Positions 36,786 to 47,700 of a DNA stretch of 64,000 bases are shown here, one piece after another. The notes beneath the pieces are model-generated. The model was not told the origin of the DNA, did no database searches, and saw nothing but the letters and a program-made list of their open reading frames with translations. The position numbers and the translations under genes were made by a program. The first letter of the stretch is position 1; every line of letters begins with the position of its first letter. This stretch comes from Anseranas semipalmata (Eukaryota > Chordata > Aves > Anseriformes > Anseranatidae): NCBI GenBank assembly GCA_013399115.1, contig VXAA01003849.1:1755079-1819078 (forward strand). Direction: 5' to 3'.

Positions 36786-39700
36786 GCCCTTTAAATAATA
36801 TTCCTGTTTTGCCTAGCATGCGCTCTCTCGTTTGTGCTGCAGTCCTCCCAAACACCCCATCAGTATAATTTCTCAAGCAAAACTCTCATGAAAACTCAGC
36901 TGTTAGCTGCTGAAATATGACCTTCTTCCGCGTCTTCACTGCCTTCAGAAATGGCATTACAGCAATAAACTTTTATAGCAATTTCAGTACTGAGGCCTAT
37001 TTTAAAGAGCATTAACTTGTTTTAAGTCTCATTGATGAATACGCCGCGCCCTGGATCTCCCCTTGAGGTGTCACGGGAAATGCAGACCATCACCATAATT
37101 ACTCAGATTCCCATTCCCTTCCCTTCTCTTTCTGTTACTTTTTGCAGCCGTGACGACTTCCCACCAGCAAAGGGAAGGTTTCTCCAGGGGGTGAACAGGT
37201 ACTGCCCCCCCTTCCTCACCCACTTCCTCTCACCTCCATCCACCTCGCCTGGCGCAAAATATGTAATGTGATGCCTCACTCTGTAATTTTTGTTCATCTG
37301 TGATTTTTTTTTCACAGTGGAAAGAGAATACATTTTATTAGTTGGATCCTGTTTTTTTTTTCTCAATATTACTAGAAGAAGCCAATATTTTACTGACTAA
37401 AAGAAATTTATAAACAGCCAATTTCTAAATGAAGCAGATGGCTTATTAAAAATGAGCAGTCATTTCTTTGGCACACAACAACAGTTTTAACTTTTTGTAT
37501 TATAATATTACTGGCTTTGTGTATGTTACGAGTAAGAAGATTGACAGTTATCATAGACCCACCATGTTAAGCAACAGAGAAAAAATATCAGTTTTGTGTT
37601 TTTGTTACAAATTACAAAGATCTTATTACCTTCGCATATATGCATGTAACAGAACTAAGGAAAACTTCAAGCTAGTATTGAATTCACAAACAAAGGTGAT
37701 TTCAGTTACTGCCATACAATCGCAAAACTGACCCAGACCTTCTGGACAGGAAAATCATGCTCCTGGATGTCCGAAGTGCCTGCTGCAGCCCTGGTGCCCC
37801 TTCCTCAGCTAACTCAGGGTGAGACCCCTCACCCAGGATGTGGGTAGCCTGACTTAGCCCAAGACATAGAGATTTTTTATTTATTTATTATGGCTTAGCA
37901 AGTGAACAAAAACCTCAGTAATTCTGACAGCCTAAACATGCAGCCTAAACAATCATGTGTGAGACAGTCTTAACTTCATAATTGCAAAAATGAATAAAGA
38001 CATGTTTTCTTTCAGTGATGGACAGAAATCTGGAGGACTTTCCTTCACTTTTCATCAAAATGTTCCAAGAAAAGCCTTTTTTCCCTTTCTCACAAATATA
38101 TACATACATATATATTTATACATATACATTTTAGAATGATGTAGATATGACATTAGAATACAGCTTTAATTTCTAAAAGGTTGGGGGATTTGGTTTCTCT
38201 CCTTTATCACAACATCTTACCAGAATAATGGAAACAACATTCTAGTCTGAGTCAAAACTTCACATGACCAATATTTCCTATGAGGTTAAAAAAAATTAAA
38301 AGAAGGCAAGCTTGCCTATTACTCATCCAAAGACTGTGTCTGTTCGTCTGAACCAAATTCCTGAGCTAAATCCTGAAACTTGTGAGATTTCCTTTTCTTC
38401 ATCAGTGCACAGTATGAAACAAGTAGCTTGGAATATATTTGTTTGAAACTGACACGTAGAGAATATTAATACATCTATAACTAGATTAAAGGTATGATAA
38501 TTCATCATCTTTTATCATTATTGGGATCTTCACAGTTACAGAGCAAGCAAGCATTAACCTCTAGAATTACTTTTGGCAAAAAGGTGGTCATTGCAAAAAC
38601 TACTTGCACACCAGCAAGCTAGCGGTGTTTTATGGCCAAGTATTTGCATGTTTGTTGATTATCTAGCATGTACAGCTTCCAGAGACTTCAATCAGCAACT
38701 TGCCATGGCAGAGGAAAAAGCTATCACCTTAGTCACAAATGTATTTCTGTAACGGATAGCATACCCATTCCTCCCAGGTCATCCTACACCATACTTTTCT
38801 CAATCTACGTTGCTGACACTGTCATAAGATATTGGTATATTTAAGCTAAGTCTGAGGATTTCAAAAGACTTTCAAAGAAAGAAACCCCAGGACTTTCTAC
38901 AACTGGGTCTCTGCCTTGACACTATGAATAATGAATTTGCAGTAATTTCATTTAGAGAGAAGCAGAGAAAAAGGTCACTTCAAACATGGGAAATTAGGCA
39001 ACGTGATTCTATGAGAAATTGTGTTGAAAGGATTCATTTCTTCAAAAATAAAATAAAAGAGCAGCTAAAAATATTAATCTTGTTCCACAGATGTTTGATA
39101 AAACAGAACACATGAAAGGGGCAGCCAGCCTGTAATAGATACACTGCCACATCCAGTCCATGATTCAACTAGACAAAGAAAACACATATATGTAGACTGC
39201 ATTTTTCTTCAACTGTTGCCTCCCTTCCGCAGAACGTTTCAGGCTGGCAAACACTGCAGCTCTCCAGTGCCACACCAAAGGAAACAGCATGGGCTCCCAC
39301 TGTTGTAGGATTGTGCCAAAAATAGCTGAAGACACCGTGGCATTAAGTTGCCATGTTTTCCAGCAGAACAGTATAGTGGTACCAGGAGCTCCTGGTACAT
39401 CACACCTACAGGGATTTGATTTTTGGAATGCTGTCAGCCAGCAGGACAGCAGCTGAGGGCATTTCTAACATCCACATTTTACCAGATCATCCTCTTTAAC
39501 CAATAGTAGTTTTAGTGGCTGATTTGTGCCTGCACATCCTTTAGTAGCTGGCCTCTCTGTGATACAGCGTCATCTTTTGTATGTATTAGCTACTCTCCAC
39601 CCTAAAAGGTTATCATTTGTGCATTAAACATACTGGACAACATTTGTCCACAGTAACAGCTATTGATATTTTTGTCTTAAAATACTAGCAATGTAGCACG

Positions 39701-40149
39701 CATCTAATTGCTGTACTTGGTCTAAAAGCAGAAATAATATCCCGTCTGAGCTGAATTAGATGCCAGACAGTGACAAAACCAAGAGGGTCTGTCTGTGTGA
39801 CAGTGCACTTGATTTATTGCCTCAGATTGTATGCAGTAAAAGGCAGTGTCAGTACTCATTTTCAGGTGACAAAAAGTATAAAGAGGTTATTATAAGGACT
39901 CCAACAAGCTTCTACATGCCTGATCTGTGAGAAGATAACGCTGTGAGGTGTTGCATAGGAAAGGGGCAGAGACACAGGAGACAGAGAATAACTGCCCATT
40001 GAGGAGCTTCCCAGCATGCAGCTGAGGGCTACATCCCCTGAGAGCTGTATACACCCAAAACGCAGATTTTCAAAGCTGTTATCTAGTCCTGAGGCATTTC
40101 AGCTGCTAAGAGCAAAGTCCCCAAGGCATGCAATATTTTGCTTCTAGGC
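36786..40149. other. Noncoding stretch
   Basis: No gene recognised. Low-complexity AT patches occur near 37877-37892 (ATTT-like) and 38095-38130 (TA/CATA). Open frames are below 90 codons. Confidence 0.65.
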
Positions 40150-40175
40150 AAAAAAAAAAAAAAAAAAAAAAAAAA
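40150..40175 (+). repeat. A26 homopolymer
   Basis: Twenty-six consecutive A lying 30 bp before a CpG-dense block. No coding relic precedes it that would make it a retrocopy tail. Confidence 0.95.
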
Positions 40176-40203
40176 CTATGCTCAGAAATGAAGAGCTCAG
40201 CAC

Positions 40204-40365
40204 TGCGCTGACGCCTAATTCCCAGCAGGGCCGGCACGTTGCGCTCCCTCGTCTCTCCCCCCGTGAAGCCCGACAAGGTCACGCGTCCTGACAGCGCGTA
40301 CCCCAAGCACAGCTGAACATGTACCGATCGGATCATTCACACGGGCTGTCAAGGAAAACACGATC
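40204..40365. other. Short CpG-dense block
   Basis: Sixteen CpG dinucleotides fall between 40206 and 40362, about one per ten bases, in a window otherwise poor in CpG. The block is GC-rich for about 130 bp and then grades into normal sequence. It is too short for a standard CpG-island call. It could be a small unmethylated regulatory element, or a recent GC-rich insertion whose CpGs have not decayed. No TATA box, start codon context or exon was recognised. Confidence 0.55.
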
Positions 40366-43300
40366 AAACCCCTGCCACTTACAGCAGCCATTTCTCAGGG
40401 AAGGACCCCCAGCATCCCACTCCAGGATCCTCAGAGGCAAGCCACTAGCAATAAAAATCAATGGCAAAATCTCAGCAGAGTCACATGCTTCACATTTGTC
40501 TCTTTTATTCTCTCGGTGGGCCACTAAAAAAACATAGTTAGTCAGTCAGGCTGGGTTTCACCTTGCCTAATTTCAGCTGCCTGAAGGTTAAGCACTTGTT
40601 CAAGGGGATGCTGTCAACACAAGATGCTTCCAGGGGACAATTTATCCCATGCAGGATCAGACAACTCACTGTCTCCTTCTCTTAGTGATTTGGGGTATGT
40701 CTGTGCATCAGGCCAACCCCCAGCAAGTGCTGAGGCTCCCTCCTAGCCCATTGGCACAGGCATTCCTACAGAAATAGCCAGGGCACACAGAGGGACAGCA
40801 AAAAGTCCGGCTTCACCCTAAGATGCAGGTGGGTTGCAGCTGGAGTAGGCATCTGAGGATCTTGACTGTGGAGAGTATTGCAGTGCTATATATTGTAACA
40901 TAAACACAGACTGGATTATAGCTTAGGTGAGGACCCTTTCAGCTGGATAATTAGGGGTGACGAATCCAGAATTTAATGATACATAACTTCATGATAATTT
41001 TAATGGCAATTATGAAATAATACCCCCAAATAACACCTGAATAAACCTTGAGCACATTCTTTCCCTGTGTTTCAAACTGAACTCATGCTAATGGCAGATA
41101 CTTATTAACAATGGTTACTTTTTTTTTTAATTTAGTATATTACAGTAGCTTCTACACAAATATAACACTTGAAATAACTATGTTGCAAAGTTAAAAATAG
41201 AGATATACAGAAATGTGTGAAAGTGCCACTACTACTATAAACATTTTGCAGCTTCCAAAAAGGTCCTGATTCATCTTCATTCAAATTTTGCTTAAAGGGA
41301 ACTTAAGATAAATAAGAAGAAAGGTGGTCATATTTGAATAACTTTTTGTTTGTTTGTTTGTTTCAGCTAGATTTGGCCAAATCAGAGATGAAAAGAAGCT
41401 TCCTTCCCATTCTGTTTTACTCTCTTCTAAAACTTTGGTCTTAAATGCCATTACTTTTCAGAACTGTTATATGAAACTATGTCAGAACTAGAAGCAAGCA
41501 AATGCTGCCTTCAGATACATAGCATGAAAATTGTAGCATATAATATTACAGTGTTGAGTTGTCTTTATTAGTGCTTTGATGCCAGGATTAAGTCTTTAAC
41601 ACTATGCTACCCTAACATTTTGGGGGATTCTACACAAAAATGAATGATATTTTGCATATTATATTCTTTGCTGAGGATCATAAAGAGGTCTTGTTTCTGC
41701 AGCTGTCTCAAGTTTCTTATTTACGAGGTTAGGCATGGAGCTATCTGCATGATATAAAGTAGGTTAGAGAGGAGACATGCACCATCAAAAGTGTATGTTC
41801 ACTTGCAAATGCTTGCTAACGAAAAGGTTTCAAAAGGTACTGGAATAGCTACTCTATTGCAAAGCAGGAACTTAACTAATGTGTTTTGTTTTGTAAACGT
41901 ATAAGATAAAGTTAACGGATGTCTGACATACAGCAAACAATGAAATATGGGCTGAAAACCAACTGTTCTAAGCAAATACAAAATATTCTCCCCAAGCTGT
42001 CTTCTGTAATGCCAGTTTAGCTAACCAATTTATCTTAGTAAAGAGAGCTAGGACCTTCATGGCCTCTTAGAGAACAGAAGTACTTGTTCAGCTCCCTCAT
42101 CCAGCCCATTTAGCAGGTACACTGCTATCACAGAGCTCCAGGTCTCAGATAACCTCCATGTCTGTACCACTAAAACGCTGTCCTAACAGCCTTTTGCCTA
42201 ACCTTTGCCTGATCTGAAACTCCTACAGGAGTTAGCCAAGAGAAACACTGAGCCTCAAGATTTTTCTGTTCTTCTGTTACTACCAAAGTTTGCCTTCTGA
42301 GGAAAGTTGGGCAGCAGTGGGAGACTCTTTGCCTTATTTCTGCCCATCTCTTGATTATTTGGAGGCTGGATGACTATTTGGTGAGTCATCCAGGTCAGAT
42401 CCATTTCAGGGCTGTCAGTCTGGTGGCACCGTTGGACTGTATGGTCTCCTCCTCTCCAGAGATGCCTGCTCCCCAATAAATAGGTCTGCCATTGGCCTTA
42501 GCAGAAAAATAATAGTTTGACAAAGTGCCTGTCCAATTCCGTCAGTGGTTGCAGTGGTGGCTAATCCTGAACAAGTGCAAGTTTCTGGTACGTGGATTGA
42601 CTCTACAGGGCCTCCACAGAAAGGTAACACTTTGGCTTTTTTGCTTATATCCACTGTCTTCACTGCATGGAACATCATGCAAAAGTGCTACACACACCTG
42701 GATTACAGTATTACCATCCTCAGCACGTCAGCGGATGTAAAATCTCTCACTTGCCATAATCACTGTGTGTGTGGTACATTGCACATACACACATATCCCT
42801 GCCCAGGAGAAAAGCAGAAGCCCAACCTCTGTGGAGCTGAGCCCCTTGGAAAGTATTGACTATGAAATAATCCAGGTAGGATGTCAATTGGTTCTAGCAC
42901 TTATGGAAATAAGGAAAATGGCTGCATATGCTGCCTTTACAGCTGAAGAGGACATTTCCTCTTCTGGGGATGTAAACAGTACGCAGGCCTGCCCTAGAGT
43001 AGACCCACTATCAGTTAATCTCTTTGAACCTTTGTCTGGCAGATGCTGTATGAAAAAAATAGGGTCGTACCATCTACCTACAGCATGTACCATCTTGGGT
43101 TCACTGGAGCGGTGCTGATTTACTGTGTCTGGTCAGTGAATGGTACACTGAGCGAGGAAAGCTTTTGCAGTCAAGCAAGAAGCAGGCCGGGCAGGAACCC
43201 AGTGAGGCAGATCATTCTCAACAATAGTCTCTAATGCAGAATGAAGTGGCAGAAACAGTACATTATGGATATTATCGTCATTATCTCTTGCTACCTCTAA

Positions 43301-44156
43301 TAGGTTTTTATATCATTTTGCTCATTTTTATAGCTTGCTGGCTCAGAACAGACATTCTTCGTAATTCACTGGAAGAAATGCTTGGTTTCAGCTCCCCTTG
43401 TTCTAACCATCCATAGAATGGATGAAATAGGGATGTGACCACGGGGGTAGAACACCACTTTCTTGCATGGTTCACACTAAGACATTTCTAAAGCATGATA
43501 TTTTTCATACACAAAGGGATAAAGGAAGCTTCCTTTTATATTTCTTTTGGGCTAAATTTTTTTTCATTTCTTTATGCTGATGAAAAACTACAGAAAGGCA
43601 CAAACTGGGCAAAGCCTGGTCCTCATGAAGCTGCAAGGACGGATTCATCAGTGAAAAATCTCAAAAGACTATGTAAAATGGTTACACAAATCCCTGAACC
43701 AATATCTGTAGGGTTTTCCCAGAAGAGAGCTGGTAGCCTGTCTCTTTCAAACTGCCTCTGGAAGTGGAACAGAATGATACCTCATTATGGAAATATTATA
43801 AATTGTTCCAGCATTTTTTATCATCTGAAAATGAAAACTCTTCTATGCGAAAGCTCACAACAGATTAGCAATCTGCATTATGATAGAAACCCTACTGTAA
43901 ATAGAAAATAATTTAGCTATCAAAGAAATCACCAGTGTACTGGGGGTGTGCCAAGAGCTGCACAGGGACAGCTCCAAGGAGCAGGCAATGTGTGCTACTC
44001 TCTAACTTTTCCCTCAGTAGTTTATTGTTCTTCTCGTGTATTTGCTGATACAAGCAATGTCCTGGGTTCCTATGTGCTCTGCAGGGACACGGGGTAGGAG
44101 GAAAGCAGGAGGGCTCCAGTTTGGGGATGCAGAGGACATGAGGGGTCAAAGGGATT
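40366..44156. other. Noncoding stretch with one splice-flanked open frame
   Basis: No gene is supported. A (GTTT)n patch lies at 41345-41363. From 42255 to 43911 many short frames are open on both strands. One 69-nt segment, 42807-42875, is open and bounded by reasonable acceptor and donor sites, but neighbouring candidate exons do not join in phase. A hydrophobic run in the frame at 43234-43416 resembles a membrane segment by composition only. Confidence 0.55.
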
Positions 44157-44762
44157 GTATCCTGGGCTGCATCAAAAGAAGCATGGCCAGCAGGTCAAGG
44201 AGGTGATTCTCCCCCTCTGCTCTGCTCTCGGGAAACCCCACCTGGAGTTCTGCATTCAGCTCTTGGGCCCCCAGCACAAGAAAGACATTGACCTGTTAGA
44301 GTGGGTCCAGAGGAGGGCCACGAGGATGATCAGAGGGATGGAACACCTCTCCTGTGAAGAAAGGCTGGGGGAGTTGGGGTTGTTCAGCCCGGAGAAGAGA
44401 AGGTTCTGGGGAGACCTTACAGCGGCCTTCCAGTACCTAAAGAGGGCCTACAAGAAAGCTGGAGAGGGACTTTTTATAAGGCTAAGTAGTGATAGGACGA
44501 GGGGTAGTGGCTTTAAACTAAAAGAAGGTAGATTCAGATTTGATATGAGGAAGAAATTATTTACTCAGAGGGGGGTGAGGCACTGGAACAGGTTGCCCAG
44601 AGAAGCTGTGGATGCCCCATCCCCAGAGGTGTTCAAGGCCAGGCTGGACGGGGCTTTGAGCAACGTGGTCTAGTGGGAGGTGTCCCTGCCCATGGCAGGG
44701 GGGTTGGAACTAGGTGATCTTTAAGGTCCCTTCCAACCCAAACCATTCTGTGATTCTGTGAA
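44157..44762 (+). mobile_element. CR1 LINE, 5'-truncated 3' end (avian type)
   Basis: The element begins abruptly at 'gtatcctgggctgcatc'. It runs through the C-terminal part of the reverse-transcriptase ORF to a stop at 44671-44673, followed by a short 3' UTR. That UTR has the hallmark 'cctgcccatggcagg' and 'gatctttaaggtcccttcc' blocks and ends in two tandem ATTCTGTG units (44746-44760) in place of a poly(A) tail. This is the standard layout of avian CR1 copies made by target-primed reverse transcription. No target-site duplication is evident, as is usual for CR1. It is the best preserved transposon in the window and the main reason for calling the source a bird. Confidence 0.97.
44197..44673 (+). 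pseudogene. CR1 ORF2 C-terminal remnant (reverse transcriptase polyprotein end)
   Basis: The frame is open without interruption from about 44197 to the natural stop at 44671-44673, roughly 158 codons. It shows the family's conserved stations in order: [70 protein letters not shown] and EVFKARLDGALSNVV. This part lies downstream of the polymerase catalytic motifs, which the copy lacks, so it cannot be active. Upstream of about 44198 the matching frame ([11 protein letters not shown]) is in another phase, which points to a single-base deletion near 44198-44201. The intact remainder suggests moderate age; over so short a length it need not imply selection. Confidence 0.92.
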
Positions 44763-47700
44763 AACATGGGTGGGAAAAAGTAGGACAACAGAGAGGTACA
44801 TGAGCATGGGGTCCTGTGGGAGTAAAGCTGAGCCTGGAAACATGAAGCTGTGTAAACATGGGAGTCCAGTGGGAAAAGGGGATTGCATACTGCCAGCCTG
44901 AGAGGGATAGGAGGTCTGAGATGAAAGCCTGCCACAGGAACAGGAGAGAGCAAGATTACAGCTGCCAGCACACATGTTAATGGACACCCATAGCCTGGGA
45001 CACTAATGAACACTGCTTGTTAAATAAAATAAAATTTAGCTATTGAGTATCATAACAGAAAGAGACAATTCCAGGTGTCACACCAACTGCTGTTTCACGC
45101 TGTTAAGTCCTTATTAACCTGCCCACACATTTGCTTTGCCTACCCTACTCATACTGTTATTTCTCAGTATTCTGCTGGCCCTGCTTTTGTTACACTCAGT
45201 AAGTATTCTTCAAAATGGTGGGTGTTTTGTCTGCTATGGGAAGGAAACAAGAATCACTGTGGAATGCAGGTGAGCTTTTCCCCTCGCCAGCTCTGTATTC
45301 TTTTCTAGATCATTTTTTATTCTCTTAATGCCTTTTCTTAGTTTTCAAGGTAAGCACAGTCAATTCTTCACAATCTTTCTTCTTTAGAGATTTGTCTTAC
45401 TCTCTCTATTACTCACGTTGTCCTTTGCTAACCCCCTCTAGACGTGCTTCCAGCTGGGCTGGGCCAGGATTGCTCCAGCTGTTCCAGATGAGGTCCAAGC
45501 AGAAGTGTCCTGGGTGACATGATAGATGGCAGTCGCACACCATTTGCTCTCTCACTCCATCCCCTGAAGCACTGTATACACGGACATGTGTATGTGTTCA
45601 GTGTTCAGTTTTGGTAGGAGTTTATACATCATCTCTAAATGTTATTATGCCACTTAGACAAGTACAAAGACTTGTACTCGAGGAGGAAGATAGTAGGCTT
45701 GGGATTATCCTCATTTCCTGTGGGTGTTCAGTCTAATCTTAGACAGGCTGTCAAGAAATCTCTATTTCTAACACAGTCAAACGTAACCTTTATCTGTAGG
45801 AAGTTCTGTTATGCCAGAGACATAGAATCCATGAGCACAGCCTTTATCACAAAGCTTTAGCTAACACTATGTAAAAGACGAATCCCAGCCATCAGAGGCC
45901 TGGAGGTCCAAAGCCTTGACTTTTATTTGGAGCTCTACAGATTGGTTCGGAGAAGAGAAAAGCTATAGGTCGTGTGGGTTCACGTTGCTGTGGCAGTACA
46001 CTGTTGTTTTCTGTGCTTGCTGGAGCATCTGGAGTGCCAAGCCTTCCCACCCAGTTTACGGGATTGTCACTGCCTGCATGAAAACGGATTCATAGGGAAT
46101 GGGTTTTAAGGCCGAGCTAGCGTCCTCAGGATAACTGGAGATGGTAGAAAGCACTATATACTTCTTTGCTGCCATGCAAGAGCTTGTTTGAAGTGTCTAT
46201 TGTCTGTTGTTTAACCAGCTTCAATGGCTGCAAGTGTAAGTTAAATAAGGCAGAAAAGAGAATTGATCCTGCAGGGACTCAACAGGAGTGCCATGGGGAA
46301 CACTGGCAGCTCCGAGATATACTCCTCAGGGCTTACACTGTTAAATACTGCACACAATACAGGCTCACACTCTGCTGCTTTTTAAGGAGGACCAAAAGGT
46401 ACACAGTTTGTTATCCCTCTTTGGCAATTGGTGTCACTATAATGCTTCCTACCCATTTCTCAGAGACAACATCCTGCTACACAGTGCTGCATTTCTTCTG
46501 GAGTGACTGTATGTAAATGAAAAAAAACAGCACCAATAGATATATCTGTCAATACTGTTTTATTCTCTCAGTTCTAGAAATTTGGTGAACATATACTGAT
46601 ATGATTATTACTTTGGGATCTTTTATTTAATTTGAGAACTGTAAACTTATGTGAGAGGTTGTATTTTAGATCCATATTTGACTCTTTTTTTTTTTTTTCT
46701 GCATACATTCATGTTTTGCAGAAAGAGAGAGTGAAGAACCTCATCTTTTTCTTTCAAGTGCTCCCTACCAAAGCGGATGCTGAAAGTTTGTTTTCATCTG
46801 TTGAGACTGTTATTAACAATACATCAAGGCCACACACCACTGGTAGTTTGCTCATGAATACCACAAAAGCAGTAGAAGCACATTTTTAGTCTGGTGGTTT
46901 CTCATACCACTGGTTCTCTCTTCTAAAACTGGGACTAAATTCTGATGAAAGGGATGTACATATGTAACTGCTAGACAACAGCTCACACGTACAAAGCAAT
47001 GGACCTGTGCCCATAGATTTCTTCCAAATGCCAGTAAATGCACCAGCCTATGTGTATCTTTCTTAGAGTTACTGCTATAGTATTTTTCATAAGTGAAAAT
47101 ACCCGTGAATGCTGCTCATAAATCAACCAGCTATAATTTTCAGCCTCAATAGTGGTAGAGTGTGATAGATACAATATGTTGCGAATCCAATTTCTTGATC
47201 ACAGTTGACTGTCTCGGACAATGCTGTGAGTACTAAGAAAACAAAGCATTTCTGTTTCATAGTAATGCCATGGTGCTTTAATGACAGTGAGGGTTGTTGC
47301 TGAGAATCCTGCTTATAAAACTGACTTCATACAGTTCCATCCTAGGATACATTTTTCACATTATAATTATATAATCATGCATTCATTCAACACAAACTTT
47401 GCCTTCACATGAAAAGATACAATATTATACAGTTTAAAATAAAGGATGGAACTGCAACCATGTATTTTAGTTTTGCTTGCAATACTAGAATACATGCAGT
47501 CATGCTAGCTTTTGAGAGGAAGCACAAATTTAAAAAGTATGTTATGAAATGCATTCCACGTGCATAAATTTCAGAATGGCACACAGTTTCACTACGCTAA
47601 AGAACTCATTTAATATACTAAAATGAAACTATATATATTACAATGAAGAAAATATTAGCAGAGTATCAAATTCTGATTATTATTACCTGCTATCCTACAG

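Noticed and set aside
42060..42245. Possible old CR1/L3 antisense fragment ('cagccttttgcctaaccttt')
   Set aside because: Only short word similarity; no ordered series of family landmarks could be followed.
43234..43416. Frame with a hydrophobic segment resembling a membrane helix
   Set aside because: T-rich DNA gives Leu/Ile/Phe runs by composition, and no in-phase exon partner was found.
45420..45510. Possible CR1 fragment ('gctgttccagatgaggtcc')
   Set aside because: A single short resemblance with non-matching flanks.
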